A DNA stretch of 64,000 nt from Solea solea. Taxonomy: Eukaryota > Chordata > Actinopteri > Pleuronectiformes > Soleidae. The stretch spans positions 24,491,613-24,555,612 of the forward strand of contig NC_081135.1 in NCBI RefSeq assembly GCF_958295425.1. The letters are read 5' to 3'. Both the position numbers and the translations under genes were made by a program. Below, piece after piece: positions 1 to 12,150 of the stretch. Position 1 is the stretch's first letter; each line of letters starts with the position of its first letter. Below the pieces are notes generated by a model, which did not search any database, had not been told where the DNA came from, and worked only from the letters and a program-made list of their open reading frames with translations.

Positions 1-230
1 TATTGAAGAATTGAAAAATGTTTATACAATCGATAAAAATATATTACTAAAAGTGTATTGTAAATATAACATATTAAAGTTTCTTTATATGTGTGAGAAG
101 GAAAATTACGTCATTTGCTTCGTCTTTTTACCTTTTATTTTTAGACATAAACTTCAGTGGTGCTAATACAAATTTGCTTCAATCTTTTTGTGTTTCAAAA
201 ATGTCAGCTACTTATTTGAAAAACAGATGT

Positions 231-280
<50 letters not shown>

Positions 281-773
281 CATGTTTAGTGTTTATTTAC
301 AAATAGAAGAATAAGAAATAAAAAGACATGAAAGTGGTGTTAAGTTCAGTACACCTTGTGGTTTTGCCAATGTATAGAATGGTGACAACTCTTTTATTTC
401 TTAATACTGCGTTCATTTTAGTGATAATTTTTCTTCATCTCAGCGACGGTTGCTGCATTTTTAATTATTTACCTTTACCACATCACACAACACATCAGTC
501 TTTGTGCACCTAATAAGATAATGTAATTTTCCACTGTGCCAATCCAGTTATTTCACTTACAAAACACTGCCACCTCCTGGTTACATGTGCCATGACGAGT
601 CACCATGATGGCTAACTCAAGAGAGATCAATGAATGTTCAGTCAAACTAGAGGAGATGATTACCGCATGCATTTTCAGATGAAAAAAAAAAAATATATCC
701 TTTAATATGAGATGAACTTTATAATATACTGTATTATCTTCTGCCTCTTACACATTTTATTGTTCACCTGTAG
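1..773. other. 5' flank / presumed intron before the tlr8 coding exon
   Basis: AT-rich DNA without a convincing coding region. It contains an uninterrupted (AT)n microsatellite at about 233-279. A pyrimidine-rich tract ending in AG at 772-773 could be the splice acceptor of the main tlr8 exon, because TLR7/8 genes usually have a short upstream exon. That exon was not found. The tiny reading frames here have no recognisable features. Confidence 0.5.
233..279. repeat. (AT)n microsatellite
   Basis: About 47 bp of uninterrupted alternating A and T, seen directly. Confidence 0.97.
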
Positions 774-788
774 ACTGTCACGAGTTGG

Positions 789-3700
789 ATGCTCATGCTG
801 CTGTTCTGTATGCATTGCCACTGTGAGTTCCAACCTGTCCCTACTGCTGCATGTGAGCCTATGTGGATGGAACCACGATTCCCCTGTGATGTCACAGTCT
901 GCAATGACTCTGACGTCATTTTTAACTGTGAAGGGCGCCATCTGCACGGAGTACCTATTGGGATAATGAGGAATGCAACTGACCTCAACTTATCAGAAAA
1001 TAACATAACAAATATTTCAGCGAATGCATTTCACAATTTGTTGAATTTGACCACACTCAATCTGAACTGGGCAAACAGCAACAGGGAACTTCTCATTGAT
1101 GCAAGCGCTTTCAAAAACCTGACAAACCTGAAACATCTGAAATTGACTGGCAACAGCCTGAAGAATCTCCCCCTCAATATCCCCCTCAGTGTGGAAGTCC
1201 TTACTCTGAACATGAACAAGATTAATTTGGATAACATGAACCTCACTAGCTTAGCAAACATCACAGAGTTGTGGATATCAAAAAACTGCTACTCATGGAT
1301 TCCCTGTAAAAGACCTGTGACTATTAAGAAAGGCAGTTTTGCTGTTATGGCCAAACTGCAGGTTCTGGATTTGTCATTTAACAACTTAACCGAGGTTCCC
1401 AAAGGATTACCTCAGTCATTGCAGGTGTTGAAGATTGGATCTAATCAAATACAACAGATATTTGAAGATGATTTTTTTGGGTTATTTAATTTAAAACAAC
1501 TCTCAATGCAAGGAAATTGTCCAAGATGTCAAAATGCACCATATCCCTGTGTTCCCTGCAAAAACATTTCTCTACGCATCCATCCTTTAGCATTTCACAA
1601 TCTAACACAGTTACAGACCCTGCACCTGGGAGGAAACTCATTGAAATACCTGGATCCCTCCTGGTTTGAGAGACTGCACAAGCTTAAACAATTGTTCTTG
1701 TCATTTAACTTCTTGCAAAAAGCAATTGTTGGAGAGGCAATATTTCTTAGAAATCTTAGGAAACTAGAAAAACTTGATCTCTCTTTCAATTTTGCTCTCA
1801 AACTCTATCCTGAAACACTGAATCTTTCACATGACTTTTCATGTCTGGTGTCACTAAGAACTTTGCATTTAGCAGGGTTGGTCTTCCAGAATATTGGGCC
1901 AGGTACACTTAGACATCTGTATGAACTTAAAAACCTTTCTGCACTGAATTTAGGGACTAACTTCATCATTCACTCTAATTCAACCGTATTCAGCAGTTTA
2001 CGCAACTTGAAAATGATATATCTTGCAGAAAACAGGCTGTACCCCATTCCAGGGAAAGATCCTCCACATCCAAATGACAGATACATGCTGGGGTCAGGCC
2101 TTTCACTTTCCCCCCTAATTAAATCCTATTCAAAAGACTTTACTTATGAGATATCACACAAACTTGTCAAGCAAGAGTGCTATAACTCTGGTCGAGTACT
2201 AATCCTCAGCTCCAATAATCTGTTCTTCATTTCTCCACAGCAGTTTGATGGCTATGGAAATATTGCATGTCTCAACCTCTCCGGAAATGGATTTTCAGCA
2301 GCACTTAATGGCACAGAGTTCTCTTCGCTACCGAATCTGACATACCTAGACCTATCTTTTAACAAGATTGATCTGGCCTATGACAATGCCTTCAAAGAAC
2401 TACAAAATCTACAAGTGCTAGACCTCAGTTACAACTCACACTACTTTGAAGCATACGGGATAACGCATAATTTAAATTTCTTAAAAAATCTGCCAGCACT
2501 GAGAGTGCTTAATATGAGTCACAATTCCATTTCCACATTAACAACAAAACAGCTTTGTAGCAAATCTTTGAGCGAACTTCAGTTTACACATAATAATCTT
2601 GGCTACATTTGGAAAGACAGAGATCGCGCATACAATAAGCTTTTCACTTCTCTTACTAATTTGACATATCTAGATATATCCAAAAACCAAATTAAAAAGA
2701 TCCCAGACCATATTTATCAATATTTACCACGTAACCTCACCAAACTATGCATAAGCAATAACTTGCTCACTGAATTTAAATGGGACGCATTAAACTATTT
2801 CCATCAACTTCAAATTTTAGACCTGAGTTCCAATTCTTTAGTTTATGTGACGTGTATAAACTCAAGCATTACTCAGACTTTGACTTTCCTCGATTTGAGT
2901 GGTAACCAAATTTTCCACTTGGATGACGGGTTCATAAATGGTCCGAAAAGTCTTGAGACTCTTAGCCTTAGTGGCAACAAACTCACCACCATCAATCAAT
3001 CGACCTTCCCACAAAAAAACAATAATCCGATCCATACTTTGTACTTGCAGGGAAACCCATTTGAATGCACCTGTGATTCATTAGATTTCATTCTGTGGAT
3101 GGAAAACAGTACAATAAAAATCCCAAGCCTGACCACTGAGGTGACGTGCGACACACCAGAAAACCAGAAAGGTCGAGCATTGATTTACTTTGACATTAAG
3201 CAGTGTGTAAATGACAGTGAGGCCTTCCCGTTATACATTCTCACAACTTTCTTCATCACTGCTTTTATGTTTGTGGCAACAGTTGCTCACCTATTTTACT
3301 GGGATGCGTCATATGTAATACACTATATGAAAGCTAAGTTGAAGGGATACAAATCTTTGAACTCAACAGACAGTTACTATGGTGTCTTTGTGACATATGA
3401 CACCAAAGATCCACATGTCTCTGAATGGGTAATGAGAAATCTGCGGGTGAAACTGGAAGAGGAAGGAGAGAAACATCTCCCACTGTGTCTGGAGGAGAGG
3501 GACTGGGTCCCAGGAGTCCCACTGGTGGACAACCTCACTCATAGCATCAGATACAGTCGCAAGACCCTATTTGTCTTAACAGAGGACTATGTTAAGACTG
3601 GGATTTTCAAGCTGGCAATGTATCTGGCCCACCAAAGGCTACTGGATGAAAATGTGGACGTGATTGTTCTGCTGATGCTCGAGCCAGTCCTGCAACACTC

Positions 3701-3866
3701 TCACTTCCTGCGCCTGAGGAGAAGGGTGTGTGGAAAAAGTGTTGTAGAGTGGCCGAAGACAGCGGCCGCAGAGCCTTGGTTTTGGCAAAACCTTAGGAAT
3801 GTTGTCAGAGTAGACAATCAGTTTATGTACAACAAGATCTATTCAAAGTACTTCACAAACAGGTGA
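789..3866 (+). CDS. tlr8: Toll-like receptor 8 (endosomal nucleic-acid sensor)
   Basis: One open exon of 1025 codons, the usual TLR7/8/9 length. Order: hydrophobic signal peptide (about 1-20); a long leucine-rich-repeat ectodomain with many N-glycosylation sequons; the CPRCxNAPxPC cysteine cluster in the early LRRs typical of TLR7/8/9; an undefined Z-loop at about 420-465; an LRR C-terminal cysteine cap; a transmembrane helix at about 812-838; and a TIR domain from about 862. The TIR has box 1 YYGVFVTYDT, box 2 with RDWVPGVPL (BB-loop proline) and box 3 FW. Known role of the family: endosomal RNA sensing that signals through MyD88. TLR8 is preferred over TLR7 because tmsb4x lies immediately downstream, as in mammals, and because of local similarity around residues 400-420. 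The first ATG after the acceptor at 773 was taken as start. The frame stays open back to 774, so an upstream exon could supply the true start. AATAAA lies at 4055-4060. Confidence 0.92.
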   Translation: MLMLLFCMHCHCEFQPVPTAACEPMWMEPRFPCDVTVCNDSDVIFNCEGRHLHGVPIGIMRNATDLNLSENNITNISANAFHNLLNLTTLNLNWANSNRELLIDASAFKNLTNLKHLKLTGNSLKNLPLNIPLSVEVLTLNMNKINLDNMNLTSLANITELWISKNCYSWIPCKRPVTIKKGSFAVMAKLQVLDLSFNNLTEVPKGLPQSLQVLKIGSNQIQQIFEDDFFGLFNLKQLSMQGNCPRCQNAPYPCVPCKNISLRIHPLAFHNLTQLQTLHLGGNSLKYLDPSWFERLHKLKQLFLSFNFLQKAIVGEAIFLRNLRKLEKLDLSFNFALKLYPETLNLSHDFSCLVSLRTLHLAGLVFQNIGPGTLRHLYELKNLSALNLGTNFIIHSNSTVFSSLRNLKMIYLAENRLYPIPGKDPPHPNDRYMLGSGLSLSPLIKSYSKDFTYEISHKLVKQECYNSGRVLILSSNNLFFISPQQFDGYGNIACLNLSGNGFSAALNGTEFSSLPNLTYLDLSFNKIDLAYDNAFKELQNLQVLDLSYNSHYFEAYGITHNLNFLKNLPALRVLNMSHNSISTLTTKQLCSKSLSELQFTHNNLGYIWKDRDRAYNKLFTSLTNLTYLDISKNQIKKIPDHIYQYLPRNLTKLCISNNLLTEFKWDALNYFHQLQILDLSSNSLVYVTCINSSITQTLTFLDLSGNQIFHLDDGFINGPKSLETLSLSGNKLTTINQSTFPQKNNNPIHTLYLQGNPFECTCDSLDFILWMENSTIKIPSLTTEVTCDTPENQKGRALIYFDIKQCVNDSEAFPLYILTTFFITAFMFVATVAHLFYWDASYVIHYMKAKLKGYKSLNSTDSYYGVFVTYDTKDPHVSEWVMRNLRVKLEEEGEKHLPLCLEERDWVPGVPLVDNLTHSIRYSRKTLFVLTEDYVKTGIFKLAMYLAHQRLLDENVDVIVLLMLEPVLQHSHFLRLRRRVCGKSVVEWPKTAAAEPWFWQNLRNVVRVDNQFMYNKIYSKYFTNR

Positions 3867-4054
3867 AGCAGAAAGTTCTATGGCAAATGTGTGGGAGTAA
3901 TTTATAGATCGTATGTGGACAATATAATCTTTTCTTTGTTTGTTTTGAAAGCACTGTACATATGTGATCCTTCATGTATCACTTTGGATGAGACTTCAGA
4001 GGCATACATTTGTGAATTTCTTGTAATTTTTGTGTATTATTAAATATTAAATTG

Positions 4055-4060
4055 AATAAA
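4055..4060 (+). promoter_or_regulatory. tlr8: tlr8 polyadenylation signal
   Basis: AATAAA about 190 bp after the tlr8 stop codon. Confidence 0.7.
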
Positions 4061-4193
4061 TGAATCAACTGATGTAAGATCTGTGCCACTTATATGATTA
4101 TTTCAATGTGTTCTCTGTTGTACATGTAACTAAGACATGATCAGTCAGCAAAAGGCAAACGTGCCCCGACTTTCAAATCATTATTACTGCACA

Positions 4194-4196
<3 letters not shown>

Positions 4197-4236
<40 letters not shown>

Positions 4237-4341
4237 TATATACATATATGTATATACATATATACATATATATATACACATATATATATATATATATACA
4301 TATATACATATATATATACACATATATATATATATATATGT
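4197..4341. repeat. Compound (TA)n / (CATA)n microsatellite
   Basis: About 145 bp of TA, TACA and CATA repeats of mixed register just after the tlr8 3' end. Long open frames on both strands here (4137-4506) are repeat translations and are not genes. Confidence 0.95.
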
Positions 4342-4823
4342 ATGATTCCAGCATTTTAAATGTGAATACATACTGGTATCTTCTCCATGGCAGTAAACTG
4401 AATATCTTTGTTTTAGCGTATACGTATAGGGTATCCATGTTTCCCTGGTTATTACTTCACTTGTCCACATGGTGTCATCATTGTTCATTCCGTAATTAGG
4501 GCACATTGAAAGTGAATCCTAAAGTTATTGTCCCACTCACAAATCCATATCGCAGCCCATTTTTGTTCGCTTTGTGAAGACGGACAAACCCATGGTAAAA
4601 TGATCTCCAAGCCTTTCATACTCGAGGAGAGTCTCAGCACACTGGTTTTCCCTCTCACCTAACCTGAAACACCAGATCACTGCCTAACCCTTAGACATTT
4701 TTGCTAAATTTAAAGATTTTGTCAAACCCCCTGCTCAGTTTGTGTATAAGTGGTGTTTTACTGTCATGGTGTTTTTCCCCCCATACCTGTTTGCACAAAG
4801 GCAGGTTTTGGAGGCAGAGGGGG

Positions 4824-4863
4824 TGACGTCATGGGTTCATTTGCATATTGAGCGGTATTTATA
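4824..4863 (+). promoter_or_regulatory. tmsb4x: tmsb4x core promoter: CRE, octamer and TATA-like element
   Basis: A perfect CRE palindrome TGACGTCA (4824-4831), an octamer ATTTGCAT (4839-4846) and a TATA-like TATTTATA (4856-4863) occur in order. They lie about 30 bp or more upstream of the inferred start of the non-coding first exon (around 4885-4890). The motifs are seen directly; their use is inferred. Confidence 0.65.
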
Positions 4864-4887
4864 GGGTGGGCGCAGCCGAGAGGAACA

Positions 4888-4939
4888 CTCTGCAGCAACG
4901 CGAGAGACTTTATCGTGCAGTTCGCCGACAGAATCACTG
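4888..4939 (+). other. tmsb4x: tmsb4x non-coding exon 1
   Basis: Sequence between the TATA-like element and a consensus donor (GTAAGT at 4940-4945). The start is inferred from TATA spacing. A non-coding first exon is usual for thymosin beta-4 genes. Confidence 0.6.
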
Positions 4940-5400
4940 GTAAGTGCGTCTCCATTTCTGTTGATGTGCAGCTTATCTGCTGAGTGTTATTGAACTAATC
5001 ACAATGTGCCTGCTCCACGTGCGCAACGAGTGGTTTACTGAGTAATGGTTATATAATCACCGAAAACTCTGACTCGATAAAGACATTTGAATGAACGGCT
5101 TGCTTCGTTGCGTGGTATGTGAAACCACACGCATGCTGTATCAATCTAATCCGTTTTAATCTAGCAATCGGTGTTAATGTAACTGAAATCTAACGCGTAT
5201 TGATCAGAGGGAGATCGCTGTGAGTGCTTAAAGGCAGGCCGGTGGTCCTAAACACAATGAAACCATCTCTTCACAAAGCAGCCCATTGAGACCCATGAGG
5301 TGTTCAGCTGGAGTTGATTATGCACCAGTAAATGTTTTTTTTTTTTTTTTTTTTACACTCCCCTATTGTGGACTCATAATTGGCCTTTCTGTGTGCTTAA

Positions 5401-5667
<267 letters not shown>

Positions 5668-5998
5668 AGGCCAGTCCTCCTGTATGCCGAACATTCCTCT
5701 TTCCTCGCCCCCTTTTGACTTTACACCATGCATTCCAAGTTGGAGTACCCTTTTGACCAAATAATGGCTGCTCAAATGTGTGCCACTCGTTTCTCAGATG
5801 TCCCTTTTTGTACAGGAAGGAAGTGTGGGTTCCTGGTCATCTGTTCTTTGCTGTGGGTGATGGTCTTGTGTAAATTAACAACTGGGAAGATTCACATGAT
5901 CTGAAGCTTTTCTCTACTCTAGCCACCTGTGAATGATTGCAAAGCAAGTGTTCTGTTTATCTTGTAAGGCACTTAAACTGGAATGTTCAAATATGCAA

Positions 5999-6004
5999 AA
6001 TAAA
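5999..6004 (+). promoter_or_regulatory. tmsb4x: tmsb4x polyadenylation signal
   Basis: AATAAA about 330 bp past the stop codon, in an A-rich context. Confidence 0.75.
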
Positions 6005-6116
6005 AAATGTAAATTGACTTGAGTCTTTCTGGGGTTTTTGCACTTATCAATAGTTTTGGTTGTATACACTAAATCTGTAAATGGTAAGTAAATCTAATTA
6101 TGACTAATGGTCCAGA

Positions 6117-6150
<34 letters not shown>

Positions 6151-6764
6151 CTTTTTTTTTTCTCCTCAGTGACCTAGATATCCTTAGTCCCACAATGGGA
6201 ACTTTTTGTGTCGGTGAAGGTAAACATGTTTTTTCACGTGTACAATATGATTGACTTGCACTTCATGACAACACCCAGGCAAGTACGTTTGAGACGCCAT
6301 CGCCATGTCATTCCCTGGATCTCTAGTTATCCCCTACATATACTGCAGACACTAGTCCAAAGTCCTGTATCAGTTCTCTGGACTCTGTCATCTATGAGGC
6401 TGACCTTTGCAGAGTCAGAACAGCTGTAGAAGTCTGCAATGTACTAGGTGAAGCTGAACAGAGCCAGAACTGTTCCCTGCGACGCCCCTGTACTGCACAG
6501 CCATGTCTGACAGCCAATCCCAGGTCCTTGCATACTGGGGTTGATTGGTCAGGTAATCCAGGATGTGAGGTGAGGATCCATTCCTGTTTGTCCTTTTAGA
6601 AATATGGTGTTTAATGCATTTGAGAAGTTTAAAAAGAAAAAAGATCCTCAGTGCTCCCAGTCTTCTCCAGGTGAGAAGGAGCACTGTCCTGCTGGTAGAT
6701 GACAACATCACCCACCCCACTCAAGGCTGCTCTACACTATAGTTTTGCCATTCACCCCTTCATT

Positions 6765-6945
6765 ACCACCTTCATACAGTGATATATGTGCAGCACACTT
6801 TCTATCACATGTCTTTCATACCCATTCTTGCAATGCTAGCACAGCCATCTGGAGCAACGTCTAGTTGTCTTGCCCAAGGACACATCGGCTTGTAGACTTT
6901 CAACCAATAAGATGACCCACTCTACCACTGAGCTACTGCCGTGGT
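6765..6945 (+). repeat. Degenerate dispersed repeat with a tRNA-like tail motif
   Basis: Contains wording common to a teleost dispersed repeat: a 'gtcttgcccaaggacac' stretch followed at some distance by 'ctctaccactgagctactg'. Recognised from memory of fish genomes. The family name and exact borders are not determined. Confidence 0.5.
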
Positions 6946-9870
6946 GTCTGGTAGCATGTCTGCCTATCATACTGCATTACTAACATTTCAAATTGACACG
7001 TGCCAATCATTTGGGAGGAAGTGAAGGCAAATGTTCCTACCACATTACTTTAACACGGTACCTTGTTTATGTACTTTCCTGCAGCTGCACCGGGGCCATG
7101 TTTTTCCAAACTTCAGTAGGAACATATCCAGTCCCAAGCACTTGTAGCTTCAGCAGCCTTCCCACTGTGAAACTGCAAAGAGACACACGCCTTTGTCATT
7201 GTGTCTCTTGTGTGTGCTGGAGTAGGTCAGACTAATATTTAAATTTCACTACTTTGACTGACTTTTGATGTTGAGTTGGATTTAAGTCAGCATTTGGAAT
7301 TGCTTGAACAAAAAAAAAGCAGTAAAACAGTAAATAGTTAAATTATGGGTTTATTTTTTGAATATAGCCTGTCTTCTTCTGTAATAGAGAACAATATGGA
7401 CTGCTTTGCATGTTGAGACTGAATGTTGGAATCTGCCTAGAGGTAACACATTTTCACAGCACTACAGACTTTGGTGCTAGGTGCAACTGCTGCAGGTTTT
7501 TCCCTACAAAGATCCATACATGTGGTACTAGAGTTAAAAAAAAAAAAAAAAGTATTTGTTGTCTGTAAATCAAAGCACTGACAAGGCTCCACCAAGAAAA
7601 AAAAAATTAAAGTGGGGAGAGGACAACCTCATTCTACTGCACAGAGCTGACAGCTTTGTCTCATGGTGGAGGGAGAAGGGAAGAGAGATTACGTAACTGC
7701 AACGTGTCTATACAATAAAACCACAACAGCTGTACTGAAACAACAACAATAGGCTCTGCTGAGAGAGTGGCATCATTTAACATTCATCCTTTTCCCCACA
7801 AATCTACATTTAATCTCAAGTTATTTTTAATGTGGGGCTAAAATGACACATGTTAGTTTAGTTTTTAAGAAGCACCAGAAGGCCTCACTATCGTCACACT
7901 TACTGTGCAAGTCCACACACAGTAGCTCCTCACTGATTTGCAACAACGTGTGTGAAAGAACAAAACACTGATGGACACACTCTGGTTGCCTAAATACCAT
8001 ACTGTGGCCTCCTAAGACATCCACCAACCTTATAATAAGTGTATAGCTACAGGGCACAGTAGTGTTTTTTTCAAGAACATTCCAAGGGAAGACAGGCTGG
8101 AGAGCTCAAACCCATTCCCTGTGCTGGAGGTAGAGCAAATATTTGTCGAGATAACTTGTTTTTTTACTTTTCATGCTCTGTCACGCTGTCTATGAGTCTG
8201 CCCTCCCAGTCAAGTAATGATAACTGTTCATGAAAAGGGATGCAAATGACACTGAAATCACACTATGGGGTTTATTGTGGTGACCTTGGCACCACAATCA
8301 GCCCATAGTGTGACATAGTATGACGGGTGGACACCCACTGGACTGGCTGCGACTCGGACCGTGTGTAGCCCACTACGTTGAGCACAGATGGCAGTCTATG
8401 GCTACATGCGTAATGTGCACTTACAATACGAGCACACTGAAGCTTCTGCTGGCCAAACGAGTCATATACCGTATATCAAACAATGACATACTCTTAGTTT
8501 GGCATAGAGGTTCAGAGATGGCTGCCAAACAGAGTGAAGTGTGAGTAAAAACACATAGAAGCACCCATGAAAAGTTTGAATTGAATTAAAGTGAATTGTA
8601 ATGCTCAAAAATCTGCTTCTTGCTCGTGCTAATGCTGTATACATGCAAACACAGCTTCTGTCAGGTCTGAAACCTTTGCTTCATAGAGCGTTTTCAGATG
8701 AAGGACGCATAATACACATAATGTTACATTGTCTCTGTTCAGAGATGAAATAGAAGTTGAATAATAACATCAACAACAACAAAAGTCACTACTATGTACA
8801 CACTGCACTAATGTTAATCTATGTGGCCTCAGCTGAATGTTTTTTGTGTGACACAGGAAAAAGGTCTCAGGTTGGATCTTCATATACATATAATGATGAT
8901 AGGCCTAGCAAACCTACTGTATGTGGGATGTCCATCTTCCGTATGTAATATTAATAATGTCTCATTAACAGCAATAGTCGCTATGTAAGAAATGACGAGA
9001 AATGAAAAGAAAGAGGCTGTATGGTCTTAAATAGGCAAAAGGCACAACTGAATAAACAATTCAGATTTACAATCAAATATAAAAGCCTCTGCAGCCAAAT
9101 AATGTCAAATAAGCCTCTTCCTATGGATTATTATTTTTATACTGTAACATGGTGAGACTCATCGCTGTTTCAGCTCCTTCCTTGAGTTCATTCTTAAACG
9201 TGAGCACCCACTCCACCTCTCATGTGCTCTGTTTCCATGGTAGCAGACAGGAGCTTTTAGGTTTTCGCACATTATCAGAGAGTGTTGTTTTGATCAAAGC
9301 TCTGAATTCATACAGTTACTTTCAGTACATCATATCTCACTGGTATCCAAACAAAGGGAGGAGATTCATTAAATCAGTGGAAGTGTAACTGCTTTTAGAA
9401 ATCAGCTTGTGCCTTCTTCTCTAAGGATAATGTAGTGGATTTCCTGCAGCTTACTGGACATGTGGTGGCTTTTTTTTCTGTAAATTAGTGTTTGTACTAC
9501 AGGTCTGCTGTCAATGTTATGGGAAACATATAAATTGAAGGTTATAAGTTAGTCCCCCTGGAATTAGCTGCAGGTTGATGTGACACATGAGAAACTAAAC
9601 TTCCCTGTGAACAATCAGCAGCTGGTTCAGTTCACACTGACAAAATAAGCTTATTGTCAATGGTCTTCCTGTTTAAGCCTGGCTGTCCTGTTCCAAAACA
9701 GGTTTGCAGCACACCATAATAGTTGAGAACGAAACCAGTTGAGTTTATGAAGGAATCAGCGCTATAAGGTGACAGTTGGCAGCTTGTTGTGAAAACAACA
9801 AGATATTGGGTAATAATTCAATCACACTACATATTTTGATACTCGTTTCTTCAATAGCAATCCAGCAAAG

Positions 9871-9874
<4 letters not shown>

Positions 9875-9920
<46 letters not shown>
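9875..9920. repeat. (TA)n microsatellite
   Basis: About 46 bp of alternating T and A. Confidence 0.95.
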
Positions 9921-9925
<5 letters not shown>

Positions 9926-12103
9926 GTTGGCGTGCATCACACACACGCATGGATTAACTGTGTTAAATATGATTTAAAATCAATTTTAAATAAGATCTAT
10001 CTATTAGTGAGATTGATCTAAATGAGAGAGGGTTTCCACGAAGAGGTTCAGCATCTTTATCTTTTCAGAGTGCACCATACAAAGAACAATTCATCTTTGT
10101 CTGCATTACTATAGCGTTGGTGGGAAAAAGAAGTGTTTCCATTGTATGACAGTCAGACACAAAAGCTGAGGGTGTAAGGTGGCCAATACGGCGACACACT
10201 AATGGTTGCTATGTGTGACAGAAAAACTCTTGGATGCATGCCTTTTGCCATACTTAACTTAATAATTGTGGTAGAGAACAAATATCTATCTGCCTTACAG
10301 ACTGATCACTTAGATGAACAACATTTACCTGTGAGCAGAAACAAATAAAAGCTAATCTTTGCAAACCGACAGAGTAAATACAAAGACACTGTCTCCTCTC
10401 TTGTTGCTTATTATCTACTTAAGTACAGAATGTACCTTCATTAATGGCATCCGTTCTACAAAATTGTAGCAGCAAATGACTACACTTGTCAATCATTAAG
10501 CAACAAAGACATTGCTTTGCTGTAATATGCAGAATTAGATGCTAGATGGATGTGTTCAGAGAGCAGTGACAGAGATACAGTGTTGTGTTCATCCATGTGA
10601 CAAGTGCACATGCAACCTTACAGCTGCATGCTGTGATCTGTAGCTAGTACTTCGGTACTGGCAACAAGGTAAGGTTTTAGCTTAGATTGTATCAGTGATC
10701 ATGTGTGACAGAGGGATAGGAATAAGTGTGAATTGAGATACACACATAAAGCATCATATACATAAATTAACATGTCTTAATAAATTATAAATTGACATTT
10801 GCAGGACAGTGAATATATAGGCCACTAAGTATAAGTGGATTTAAAGATGGAACAAGGGCTTTTTTTATTGTAATGCTCCGTCACAGTCACAAGTTTAGTC
10901 AGGAACATGCTGAGAGCTTTATTCACTGAGGGAAACAAAGTAGTTCCCTGTTGCGAAAAACACTTTTGGCTCTATCTGTCCAGAGTTCAGACTGAAGTTC
11001 AGTAAAACTCTGACCATGTCTGCTTCATAGTTCCTCCCTGAAAGAACAACATAAAAAATGGGCCATACGTTATAAGAGATGTTAGTTTTCTGGCAATAGT
11101 TATTGAAAAATGATGAGATGCATGACTGTTATGATTGTTGTTATAATCCACAAAGAAACTAAAGCTCCACTAACAATGTTGCTCTCTTTCTAAGTCTTTT
11201 GGGTTGATATACTTCATCAAAATAGAGAAAGGTAATGCTCTTGACAAATACTCAGTTCCCCACAATGTGTCAACTTCTCCTCCTCCCACTTCTAATGTAG
11301 TCACAAGTGTGTTTCACAAACTTACAATATAGTTTTCTTGATTGCTTGTTACACTGTATCTGCATAGGATTATATATATAATATATATTTTTGTAATTGT
11401 ACAAAGTAACTTTGTAATTTATAATGTGCTAGTTGTAATGTTTCATAACAAACAAAGACAACAAAGAACAGATTATGATTATTCCTCTGTGAGAAAAAAC
11501 AAAATGTCACACTGTGTCACTGAGCCCCAAATGTTGAATCTACTTTGCATCTTCATGTTCTGCCTTTAAAGCTTCACGGTGCATTACTGCAGCTTGTTTA
11601 TGAGCGTGTCTGAACGCAGAAGTTTGTAAGAGGATGTGGTTAAAGAGCTGCAGTTCCTTACTCTAGAAGCAAAGCTCCACAGATAATGAAACTGTGCTGG
11701 TGAACTTACAGTATATTTTTAAGCATGTTTAATCAAAGATGACAACTTTTGCGGCTCCCAATTCCTGTATTTGTTGTTCTTGTTTCAAATTATTTGTCAT
11801 TTTGCACAGCAGTGTGAAATGTCAATGCCTGCCACCGATAAGAACATTATGTGCAAACTACACCGCATATGTAAGTATGTAACACATACAGACAGTAAAC
11901 CAGGTGGATTGTTGACTGAGGGATGTGCTTGTCTTGTATCTGCTCCTCTTGTCCTGGCCCAGTGACTGACTTCTGCAATTTGTGACACTTAAAGCAATGT
12001 AAATGTTTATATGTATATGTGAGTGTGTGTGTACACACAAAGTAGTAAAACAACACAAATCAAATTAAAGCTGAAGTCTAAAATGTGATAAATGTGGTAG
12101 TAA

Positions 12104-12150
12104 TAACAATAATAATAATAATAATGATAATAAGAAGAATGATGATAATA
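12104..12150. repeat. Imperfect (AAT)n / (GATAAT)n simple repeat
   Basis: Run of AAT and ATG/ATA triplets, seen directly. Confidence 0.8.

Noticed and set aside
4137..4506. 120-121-residue open frames on both strands
   Set aside because: They are translations of the TA/CATA microsatellite, rich in Tyr-Ile repeats.
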